Assembly: GCA_964453435.1 (NCBI GenBank) | Contig: CAYVQZ010000115.1 | Coordinates: forward strand, 1-5,585 | Direction of reading: 5' to 3' | Source of the DNA: CAYVQZ01 sp964453435 | GTDB lineage: Bacteria > Abyssobacteria > SURF-5 | Length of the DNA stretch: 5,585 nucleotides | Shown: positions 1-5,045 of the stretch, piece by piece | Layout: each line of letters starts with the position of its first letter | How positions within the stretch are numbered: position 1 is the stretch's first letter | Notes under the pieces: generated by a model | Told to the model about the DNA's origin: nothing | Database searches by the model: none | What the model saw: only the letters and a program-made list of their open reading frames with translations | Program-made: the position numbers and the translations under genes

Positions 1-76
1 TGCTTTCTCGAGATACGGACCCGGCAGCGCATTGAAAAAGAGGGGCAAAGAAGGTTGCTCAGGCTCGGCGATTCAT

Positions 77-1093
77 TCAAAACTCCACCAGTATTTTGAC
101 TTCGTCATTCGGTTTGAGCAGCCGCTCGAATGCGCCGGGCAGTTCGTCCAGCGTGATTATCTCCGTAATGACTTTTCGGACTTCGTCCTGCCTCTGCCGA
201 ATAAATTCCAAATAGTCCCCGAGCATTTCTCTCGGTCCCATGCCGAGGCTGATATATATCGACGGTTTCTTGAAGGTCCAGAATACGGGCACGAATGCGA
301 CTTCCTCCATGCACACGCCGATCCACGCCACCTTGCCGCCGCGCCGCACGGCTGAAACGGAATCGAGAACCGTAGCGGGGAGCCCGACGCATTCGCACAC
401 GACATCCGGCCCTATGTCGCGGGTCAGCTTCTTGGCCTCAGCCTCGATGTTCGTCCGCGTCGGGTCAACAACGATGTCGGCCCCGAACTCGGCGCCCAGT
501 TCGGCCCGCCGTTTGACCGGCTCGGAGAGAATCAGCGGGTTCGCGCCGAGGATTTTCAGATACTGAACGGCGAACAGGCCGATGGGGCCTGCGCCGATAA
601 CCAGGGCCGATTGTCCCGGCCGGATACCGGTCAGTTTCACGGGATACTGGGCGCAGCCGACCGGGTCCATGAGCGTCGCCTCTCTCATGCCGACATCGTC
701 GGGCAAGCGCATCAGAAATTTGGTGGTTACCCTGACGTATTCCGCATATGCGCCCGGCAACACGCCCGTCCCGATAGACAGCGGGCTTTGGCATGCGTCG
801 GACAAGCCTTCCCTGCAGAACTCGCAGACGCCGCACGTGGCGCCGCCGGAGACCCACACCCTGTCGCCCTCGCGCCAATCGGTCACATTCGGGCCGACGC
901 TTGCGATGATTCCCGTCGCCTCGTGCCCCATGACGTAATCGGACGGAAGGTAGCCATATATGTAGAGGTGAAGATCGGAGCCGCATATGCCGACGTCTTT
1001 CACCTTCACGACCACCTCGCCGGCACCAGCCTCCGGTTCGGGGACATCCTCAATCACCATTCGACGCGCCTCTTTGAACACCGCCGCTTTCAT
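77..1093 (-). CDS. Zinc-dependent medium-chain alcohol/polyol dehydrogenase
   Basis: This 338-residue protein is a cytoplasmic NAD(P)-dependent oxidoreductase of the medium-chain (MDR) superfamily, in the threonine/sorbitol/butanediol dehydrogenase-like branch; the substrate cannot be read from sequence. The N-terminal GroES-like domain carries catalytic zinc ligands C37 (GICGSD) and H57-E58 (GHE), and the structural-zinc lobe has C87, C90, C93 and C101. The Rossmann fold starts at about residue 163 with G167-A-G-P-I-G172. E191 ends the second strand, which favours NAD+, although K194, R195 and R196 follow. Where relatives usually have Glu-Pro as a further zinc ligand, this protein has D143-P144. 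Length is typical. The start is fixed by GGGAGGAA on the minus strand (positions 1108-1101), 7 nt before the ATG. It lies 57 nt downstream of the serine hydrolase gene with no terminator seen between, so co-transcription is likely. Family certain; substrate unknown. Confidence 0.93.
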   Translation of the reverse strand: MKAAVFKEARRMVIEDVPEPEAGAGEVVVKVKDVGICGSDLHLYIYGYLPSDYVMGHEATGIIASVGPNVTDWREGDRVWVSGGATCGVCEFCREGLSDACQSPLSIGTGVLPGAYAEYVRVTTKFLMRLPDDVGMREATLMDPVGCAQYPVKLTGIRPGQSALVIGAGPIGLFAVQYLKILGANPLILSEPVKRRAELGAEFGADIVVDPTRTNIEAEAKKLTRDIGPDVVCECVGLPATVLDSVSAVRRGGKVAWIGVCMEEVAFVPVFWTFKKPSIYISLGMGPREMLGDYLEFIRQRQDEVRKVITEIITLDELPGAFERLLKPNDEVKILVEF

Positions 1094-1150
1094 GCTTTCA
1101 TTCCTCCCGATAACTTGTCAGATAAGAAACGGCTTTCGCCATTAATCCGG

Positions 1151-2389
1151 TCAGAGTTTGCCGGCTGCGGCGCAGAACAGTTCCGGCCACCAGTCGATTT
1201 CACCGTCGCGTTTTCCGTTGCGCACGATGAGCAGGCTGTTCGAGGGCGACACGTATATGTACTGTCCGAGGTGGCCGCTCGCAAAGAAATCGTAATCGCC
1301 GTCGCCCCTGTCGAAGCCGTACCACATATATTTGTAATAGGCCTTATCCGACCCCAGAGGTCCGGTCCACCAGCCCGGCAGAGAGTAATAGTCGGGAGGC
1401 GTGGTCAGATCTCTGGTGACGGAATCGAGGACCCACCGCTCCGAGACAATGCGTTCGCCGTCCCAGTCGCCGCTTCGAAGGAAGAGTCGCCCGAACTTCG
1501 CGAAGTCGATCGCCCTCGCGTTTATTCCGCTTTCCATCTTCTCGAATCCGCTTTCCTCGCTGTCGACACTCCACGAGGCGGCGAACTCCATGTCGAGCGG
1601 CTTCCAGATTTTTTCTTCGAGATACCGCGCGACCGGCATGCCGGTGGTTCGCTCGAGAATCAGGCCCAGCAGCAGCGGATGGTAATTGTTGTAGCGGAAA
1701 TGTCTGCCCGGCTCTTCTTCCCTCTTTACGGCAAGCGCGGTCTTCCTGAGGTCGAGCGAATAGTAGGTTGCGACATCGGCTCCCCACGGGAAATCGATGT
1801 CGGCCGGGAGCGAGGTCTCGTCGTACCTGAGGCCGGACGCCATCATGAGCAGGTTCCGAATCGTTATCGAATCCAATCCCCTGCCCTTCAGTTCGGGAAG
1901 ATATTTGACGATGGGGTCGTCGACCCCATCGACGTGACCTTCGTCGATGGCGATGCCGATGAGCGCGGACGCAAATGATTTCGCGACGGAGAACGACGTG
2001 TTGATGGAGTCGCGCGAATAGCCGTTGAAATATCGCTCGTACAGTATGGAGTCGTCCTTGATAACGATGAACGCCGTTGTGCCGGTGGATTCGAGAAATT
2101 CCTCCAGGCTGCCGACCGTCCGCGAATCCCCCCCGTAGGCATAGCGTGCCCCCTCGAAAGCCGCTCTGACCGCGTCCTCCTGCGGATTTTCCCGGAAACG
2201 GAAAGCGGGCGGCTCGTTGTGAATCGCATGACTCGGGAACCGTTTGTAGTCCTCGATGTCGGACACGTTCCAGAAGACGTACCGGTACATGTACGCCGGT
2301 CCGAGGGCCACGCAGCAGGCGACAACGAAGATGATGAGCAGAGAGATGATGCCCCCGAGAACGACAGCCGCTGTTCTTATTGGTTTCAT
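1151..2389 (-). CDS. Membrane-anchored serine hydrolase, class C beta-lactamase fold
   Basis: With the chosen start this is a 412-residue serine hydrolase of the beta-lactamase/esterase/penicillin-binding-protein fold (PF00144 type). Members hydrolyse beta-lactams, esters, small amides or peptides, and the substrate is not predictable here. Basic residues (MKPIR) precede a hydrophobic segment at about 6-31, which suggests an N-terminal signal anchor with the enzyme facing the periplasm. The catalytic set is complete: S134-V-A-K137 (nucleophile and general base), Y233-N-N235, and H373-L-G375 in place of the KTG triad, followed by a QYIYV strand. The HxG variant is common in the esterase and 6-aminohexanoate-dimer-hydrolase-like branch, so an antibiotic-resistance role is not implied. 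The frame is open back to 2506, but the promoter at 2424-2452 would begin transcription inside that stretch, and GGAG lies 6 nt before the ATG at 2389. An alternative ATG at 2401 adds four residues and has a poorer ribosome site. First gene of a probable operon with the dehydrogenase. Confidence 0.92.
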   Translation of the reverse strand: MKPIRTAAVVLGGIISLLIIFVVACCVALGPAYMYRYVFWNVSDIEDYKRFPSHAIHNEPPAFRFRENPQEDAVRAAFEGARYAYGGDSRTVGSLEEFLESTGTTAFIVIKDDSILYERYFNGYSRDSINTSFSVAKSFASALIGIAIDEGHVDGVDDPIVKYLPELKGRGLDSITIRNLLMMASGLRYDETSLPADIDFPWGADVATYYSLDLRKTALAVKREEEPGRHFRYNNYHPLLLGLILERTTGMPVARYLEEKIWKPLDMEFAASWSVDSEESGFEKMESGINARAIDFAKFGRLFLRSGDWDGERIVSERWVLDSVTRDLTTPPDYYSLPGWWTGPLGSDKAYYKYMWYGFDRGDGDYDFFASGHLGQYIYVSPSNSLLIVRNGKRDGEIDWWPELFCAAAGKL

Positions 2390-2395
2390 GTGGCG

Positions 2396-2399
2396 CTCC
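2396..2399 (-). promoter_or_regulatory. Ribosome binding site deciding the hydrolase start
   Basis: On the minus strand GGAG sits 6 nt before the ATG at 2389. The in-frame ATG at 2401 overlaps this site and has no comparable GGAG at a proper distance. This favours the shorter protein beginning MKPIR, which puts the basic residues directly before the membrane segment. Confidence 0.55.
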
Positions 2400-2423
2400 A
2401 TGTTGGTTGGTCCCGATGCGGCC

Positions 2424-2452
2424 AGCATAGTGAGTTTCAGCGCATAAGTCAA
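2424..2452 (-). promoter_or_regulatory. Sigma70-like promoter of the hydrolase-dehydrogenase operon
   Basis: On the minus strand TTGACT (2452-2447) and TATGCT (2429-2424) are separated by exactly 17 nt. They match 5 of 6 and 4 of 6 consensus bases. The predicted start of transcription is near 2417, leaving a leader of about 28 nt to the ATG at 2389. Just upstream, at 2468-2478, lies ACCCT-C-AGGGT, a small perfect inverted repeat that could bind a regulator; that role is speculative. Confidence 0.6.
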
Positions 2453-2561
2453 CGATGATGTGGCCCGACCCTCAGGGTTTGCATGAGAGCAAGCCAGGAG
2501 TCGCATTTACGACAGCGGGCATGCGCAATTTCCACATGGAGCGATTTTTAATTTTCTTAAC

Positions 2562-2590
2562 TTGACAAGCTAATTGTTTTATTATATAAG
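2562..2590 (+). promoter_or_regulatory. Near-consensus sigma70 promoter pointing right
   Basis: A perfect TTGACA (2562-2567) is followed after 17 nt by TATAAG (2585-2590, 5 of 6), inside an AT-rich patch (about 2544-2597) that contrasts with the GC-rich surroundings. Transcription should start near 2597. It is divergent from the hydrolase promoter about 110 bases away. Downstream there is no intact gene, only repeat copy 1, a gene remnant and a terminator, so this may be the surviving promoter of a lost gene or may drive a short RNA. Confidence 0.65.
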
Positions 2591-2659
2591 TTATTTACGC
2601 TTCGGCATATTTGGATGGCCAGGGAAAAAGAGTTTGTCCCGTGATTCATGGCGAAGGTT

Positions 2660-2715
2660 GTTCGCTCCGGGGACAGTCCCGATTCTACCGCACTTCGTGC
2701 CCGTAAATCTGGGAC
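2660..2715 (+). repeat. Structured intergenic repeat, copy 1 (REP-like)
   Basis: This 56-nt unit matches 4880-4935 at 51 of 56 positions in the same orientation. It contains the perfect palindrome GGGACAGTCCC (2670-2680). From 2676 to 2715 it folds as a long hairpin: the GTCCC arm pairs with the terminal GGGAC, GATT pairs with AATC, TAC with GTA, and the tip is GCAC-TTC-GTGC (2690-2700). C2689 faces C2701-C2702 as a small internal loop. GGGAC at 2670-2674 competes with GGGAC at 2711-2715 for the single GTCCC arm. No transposase is in the window. REP/BIME-like mobile palindromes are the closest known class; that assignment is inference. Its right edge abuts the truncated gene remnant. Confidence 0.8.
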
Positions 2716-2919
2716 TACGACGGCGACGGCACAGCGGACCTCATGGTGAAGTTTGACAGAGCGTCGCTGCAGACGCTTCTCCCCCTGGGATGGGCGCCGG
2801 TCAAGGTCTCCGGCCAGCTTTACGATGGAACTCCGTTCGAGGACAACCTCAGCGTTTACGTGTTCGAAAAGGGCAGCGAGCATACGAACGAAACGCGGCA
2901 CGATTCGATTGTGGAATAG
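2710..2919 (+). pseudogene. 3' remnant of a secreted Ca-binding-type protein gene
   Basis: From 2710 to the TAG at 2917-2919 the frame encodes about 69 residues beginning WDYDGDGTADLMVKFDR, with a later GQLYDGTPFED and SVYVF. The DxDGDGxxDL calcium-loop motif, the MVKFDR stretch, and a final beta-rich piece with DGTPFE are typical of the extreme C-terminus of large secreted proteins with FG-GAP, dockerin-like or Ig-like modules. Upstream the frame closes at TAA 2704-2706, inside repeat copy 1, so the body of the gene is missing. An internal ATG (2743) would give a 58-residue product, but no ribosome site precedes it. A terminator follows 27 nt after the stop, as expected for the true end of the parent gene. 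The remnant reading is well supported by composition and motif; the exact parent family is inference. Confidence 0.62.
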
Positions 2920-2945
2920 TCTCCGCCCGTTTGTCCCGTAAACAC

Positions 2946-2982
2946 AAGGGCTCCACCGTATTTAAGCGGTGGGGCCTTTCTT
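2946..2982 (+). terminator. Rho-independent terminator after the gene remnant
   Basis: GGCTCCACCG (2949-2958) pairs with CGGTGGGGCC (2967-2976), with one T-G wobble and an 8-nt loop. The stem can be extended by AAG pairing with the first T residues. The T-rich tail TTTCTT follows at 2977-2982. It ends the transcription unit that begins at the 2562-2590 promoter. Confidence 0.88.
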
Positions 2983-3160
2983 ATTGCCCGACGACACAAG
3001 TGCTCTTGTGCGGATGCATTAGAGGTTCAAGCCTGCTCGTGGTATTTGGCGAATGTTTCTCTCCAATTATCGCGTGTGACCTTGTCCCTGAGGGTCTTCC
3101 GCTTGCGGATACCGGCGATTGCCGGCAAACTTAACCTTCGGCAAGAGCGGAAGAGCCTTT

Positions 3161-3544
3161 TCAGCGAATAGCGCGGAGGGAATGTGAGAGACCGCATCCG
3201 AAGAAGCTACCGACAAGGGACACTCCTTCTAATTCATTTGCCTTTTGGCGGAACTCGATGACCCGGCCATACGCGGAGGAAGGATATGAAGTTGGAGGGT
3301 TGACGGAACACGTGGCATCTTTTACATATCGCGAGAAACAGGAAACCATCATCTCGACATAGGGTATTTCTGCCCGGACGGTGTCGGTCAGCAAATAATC
3401 GGATGGATCATTGACAGCGGCCAGGACCCCCAGAAGCTTTTCCTCGAAACCTTTCGGGGGACACGGTTTCTCGATATCGAACCGGACCCCCGCGCGTTTC
3501 CGGCGCCCCCGGTGTCTCCACCCCCGGTGTCTCCACTTGAACAT
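3161..3544 (-). CDS. Doubtful hypothetical protein, 127 residues
   Basis: The family is not recognised. The frame opens just after an in-frame TAA and starts with an unusual basic run (FKWRHRGWRHRGRRKRAG), produced by a 15-nt tandem duplication. A more ordinary, mixed-composition segment follows at about residues 25-115, including DPSDYLLTDTVRAEIPYVEM. No Shine-Dalgarno sequence precedes the ATG. Third-position GC in the middle of the frame is only moderate, below what the DUF362 gene appears to have. The end (SLRAIR) runs into a second minus-strand frame at 3027-3197, so a frameshifted, decaying gene is one explanation and a chance open frame is another. Confidence 0.2.
   Translation of the reverse strand: MFKWRHRGWRHRGRRKRAGVRFDIEKPCPPKGFEEKLLGVLAAVNDPSDYLLTDTVRAEIPYVEMMVSCFSRYVKDATCSVNPPTSYPSSAYGRVIEFRQKANELEGVSLVGSFFGCGLSHSLRAIR
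3506..3535. repeat. Tandem duplication, 2 x 15 nt
   Basis: CCCCCGGTGTCTCCA occurs twice with no gap (3506-3520 and 3521-3535) and no mismatch. The unit is a multiple of three, so it would add five residues (WRHRG on the minus strand) to any frame crossing it. It lies about 20 nt upstream of the candidate -10 element for the DUF362 gene. Replication slippage is the simplest origin. Confidence 0.85.
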
Positions 3545-3554
3545 GGCGAACCAT

Positions 3555-3560
3555 TAGAAT
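3555..3560 (+). promoter_or_regulatory. Candidate -10 element upstream of the DUF362 gene
   Basis: TAGAAT matches 5 of 6 bases of the -10 consensus. No good -35 lies at 17 nt. TTGAAC at 3537-3542 is too close to this box, but sits 17 nt before TAGTAT (3560-3565), an alternative weak pair. Either choice starts transcription near 3567-3572, downstream of the ATG at 3564, which supports translation from 3630. Confidence 0.3.
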
Positions 3561-3616
3561 AGTATGGAGGCTGACCAGATCACAGGGCTGGACCGGCCCG
3601 CGCTCGCTCATAAGAG

Positions 3617-3621
3617 AAAGG
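3617..3621 (+). promoter_or_regulatory. Ribosome binding site deciding the DUF362 start
   Basis: AAAGG lies 8 nt before the ATG at 3630. The earlier in-frame ATG at 3564 has only AT-rich sequence without GGAG or AAGG before it, and the 22 residues it would add do not resemble the family. Confidence 0.5.
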
Positions 3622-3629
3622 CATGTTCG

Positions 3630-4748
3630 ATGGCCGGGAACGACAAATCAGAAGTTATAATTACGCCCGTCGGCGCAGACCTGCGCCAGACCGTCGAAAC
3701 TCTATTGACGCGCCTGGCGCCTCGCACGTTTGCGGGCGCGAAGGTTCTTATAAAACCGAACATGGTCGGTCCTTCGACGCCCGACCTCGGCCACACGACC
3801 AACCCCGAGCTGGTTCGAGCCGTCGTCCGCGCATGCCTTGACAGGAACGGGAACGTCTCTGTCGGCGACAATCCCGGGGGAATAAATCGGAACTCACGCA
3901 CGGTGGCCGAGAAGACGGGGATCCTTGAAGCGTCGGAAGGCTGTTTCGCCCCTATTTCGGAGCGCGTAGCGGAGATGAGGGGGGCAGAAACCGGTTTTTC
4001 GCTGGTGGTCTCGAAGGCGGTCCTCGATGCCGATTACGTCATCAACCTTCCGAAGTCCAAGACCCATCTGCTCATGATGGTGTCGGGCGCACTGAAGAAC
4101 GTGTACGGCTATATAGCCGGCGCCTGCAAAGCCCGCCTGCACGTGGAAGCCACAACGCCGGAGACTTTTGCGAAGGTTATTTGCGATATCAACGAGGCGC
4201 GACCGCCCGACCTGCATATCATGGACGCAATTACCGCAATCGAAGGCAACGGGCCGTGTCACGGCGGCAGGCTGCGCGAGGTCGGAAAACTGCTCGCCGG
4301 TTGCGACCCGCTGGCTGTGGATTGGGTCATGGCTCGCATGATGGGAGCGGACCCCGACAAATTGCCTGCGCAGAAGGATGCGCAACTTCGCGGGCTCGGG
4401 AACTATACGGAGGATGGTATCAGTATCATTGGAGAACCGGCGCCGATACCTGATTTCAAGATGCCGATAACCTATCTCACCCAATCTCTCGACGAGGAAG
4501 AGCTGATGAAACTCGCACAGCTTTACCCTCCCGGGATGATGCTCACCAGGGTCGGAGTGAAGCCCCAACGAGATGAAGCGAAATGCGCCATGTGCGGAGA
4601 CTGCGCCCTGAATTGTCCGGCCGAGGCTCTGACGTTCGAGCCCGAATTCAAGATAAGCGATAACTGCATCGCATGTTTCTGCTGTGTCGAGCTATGCCCG
4701 GAGGGGGCGCTGGAAGTGCCCGACATCGAGGCCTTTCACCACTATTAG
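3630..4748 (+). CDS. DUF362 protein with two C-terminal [4Fe-4S] motifs
   Basis: This 372-residue protein joins a DUF362 domain (about residues 8-280) to a bacterial-type double-cluster ferredoxin domain (about 317-362). Family hallmarks: VLIKPNMVG near 39-47, GDNPGG at 79-84, NLPKSKTH at 139-146 followed by ALKNVYG, EGNGPCHGG at 205-213, and GCDPLAVD at 224-231. The ferredoxin part has two complete CxxCxxCxxxCP motifs: C319, C322, C325, C329 and C346, C349, C352, C356, with an extra C351. There is no signal peptide or membrane segment, so it is probably a cytoplasmic electron-transfer or Fe-S protein. DUF362 proteins have no generally established reaction, and the conserved Lys, Asp and His residues suggest a catalytic or ligand-binding site. 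The start at 3630 is chosen on its AAAGG site; an ATG at 3564 would add 22 residues. It appears monocistronic: no terminator of standard form follows, but repeat copy 2 lies 131 nt beyond the stop. Confidence 0.93.
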   Translation: MAGNDKSEVIITPVGADLRQTVETLLTRLAPRTFAGAKVLIKPNMVGPSTPDLGHTTNPELVRAVVRACLDRNGNVSVGDNPGGINRNSRTVAEKTGILEASEGCFAPISERVAEMRGAETGFSLVVSKAVLDADYVINLPKSKTHLLMMVSGALKNVYGYIAGACKARLHVEATTPETFAKVICDINEARPPDLHIMDAITAIEGNGPCHGGRLREVGKLLAGCDPLAVDWVMARMMGADPDKLPAQKDAQLRGLGNYTEDGISIIGEPAPIPDFKMPITYLTQSLDEEELMKLAQLYPPGMMLTRVGVKPQRDEAKCAMCGDCALNCPAEALTFEPEFKISDNCIACFCCVELCPEGALEVPDIEAFHHY

Positions 4749-4843
4749 AAATATGGTCGCGGCCGGATTTCCCTGACATAATGAAATATGGCGCACGGAA
4801 AATGTCTTCCCTTGTTAATCCTCGGAAATATTGAAACAGACCG

Positions 4844-4950
4844 AGAGCGAATTCGCAGCGCGGCGGAGCCGCAACCAAAGTTCGCTTCAGGGACAGTCCC
4901 GATTCTACGACACTTCGTGTCCGTAAATCTGGGACAGGCCCTTTCGCTCT
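4844..4950. repeat. Outer inverted repeat enclosing repeat copy 2
   Basis: AGAGCGAA (4844-4851) and TTCGCTCT (4943-4950) are perfect reverse complements that frame repeat copy 2. Between the left arm and the copy lies a second perfect hairpin, GCGGC-GGA-GCCGC (4860-4872). The whole 107 nt could fold as a multi-branched structure or be a small non-autonomous element. No target-site duplication was seen at its edges, and copy 1 lacks these outer arms, so this may also be coincidence. Confidence 0.4.
4880..4935 (+). repeat. Structured intergenic repeat, copy 2 (REP-like)
   Basis: Second copy of the unit at 2660-2715, with five substitutions and no indels. The hairpin is more complete here. GTCCC (4896-4900) pairs with GGGAC (4931-4935), GATT with AATC, and TAC with GTA. 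The tip is GACAC-TTC-GTGTC (4909-4921), with single bulges at C4905, C4922 and T4930. The tip pair G2690-C2700 of copy 1 has become A4910-T4920, a change on both sides that keeps pairing. It lies between the DUF362 and YgiQ genes. No T tract follows, so it is not a standard terminator. Confidence 0.8.
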
Positions 4951-4967
4951 GTATCGCAATGACACCC

Positions 4968-4997
4968 TTGACAGTATGAAATTCGCGGCGTGAAAAT
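4968..4997 (+). promoter_or_regulatory. Candidate promoter of the YgiQ-family gene
   Basis: A perfect TTGACA (4968-4973) is followed after 18 nt by GAAAAT (4992-4997, 4 of 6). The -10 is weak. An alternative -10, TATCAT (5011-5016), has no matching -35. Transcription would start near 5004, giving a leader of about 40 nt. Confidence 0.38.
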
Positions 4998-5001
4998 CAC
5001 G
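4989..5001. promoter_or_regulatory. Palindrome overlapping the candidate -10, possible operator
   Basis: CGTGA-AAA-TCACG is a perfect 5-bp inverted repeat with a 3-nt centre, placed across the proposed -10 and start of transcription. A repressor bound there would block the promoter. The half-site spacing does not fit CRP (6 nt) or FNR, so no regulator is named. Confidence 0.3.
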
Positions 5002-5045
5002 ACAGAAATTTATCATTTTCACAGATAGCAATGCAGAGTTACCAT

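Larger units (their letters stand above)
2983..3554. other. Stretch without a convincing gene
   Basis: About 570 bases with no gene that can be assigned. It contains small perfect hairpins at 2995-3010 (CACAAG-TGCT-CTTGTG) and 3112-3125 (CCGGC-GATT-GCCGG), neither followed by a T tract. On the minus strand there is an open frame at 3161-3544, and a second one at 3027-3197 in another frame whose last residues (TRDNWRETFAKYHEQA) look protein-like. Neither has a ribosome site. The plus-strand open frames here resemble no known protein. The stretch is probably decayed sequence or spacer. Confidence 0.5.

Noticed and set aside
1..76. Possible gene end or start left of the dehydrogenase.
   Set aside because: Short open frames exist in several phases, but none has a recognisable motif or ribosome site in so few bases.
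611..1978. Long plus-strand open frame of 455 codons.
   Set aside because: It is antisense to both the dehydrogenase and the serine hydrolase, whose motifs are complete. It shows no recognisable domain or ribosome site and is explained by GC-rich codon use on the other strand.
2557..2901. Minus-strand frame of 114 codons and a similar one at 4648-5055 sharing a PDLR...VESGLS segment.
   Set aside because: The shared segment is only the translation of the two repeat copies, so the likeness is not evidence of a protein family.
2632..2939. 11-nt direct repeat GTTTGTCCCGT at 2632-2642 and 2929-2939, flanking the remnant.
   Set aside because: A few 11-nt matches are expected by chance in a window this size, and no element structure links the two sites.
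3894..4568. Minus-strand open frame of 224 codons.
   Set aside because: It is wholly antisense to the DUF362 gene, whose motifs are intact, and has no recognisable domain.
2660..4935. Repeat pair considered as a CRISPR remnant.
   Set aside because: There are only two copies, 2.2 kb apart, with no spacer periodicity and no cas genes.
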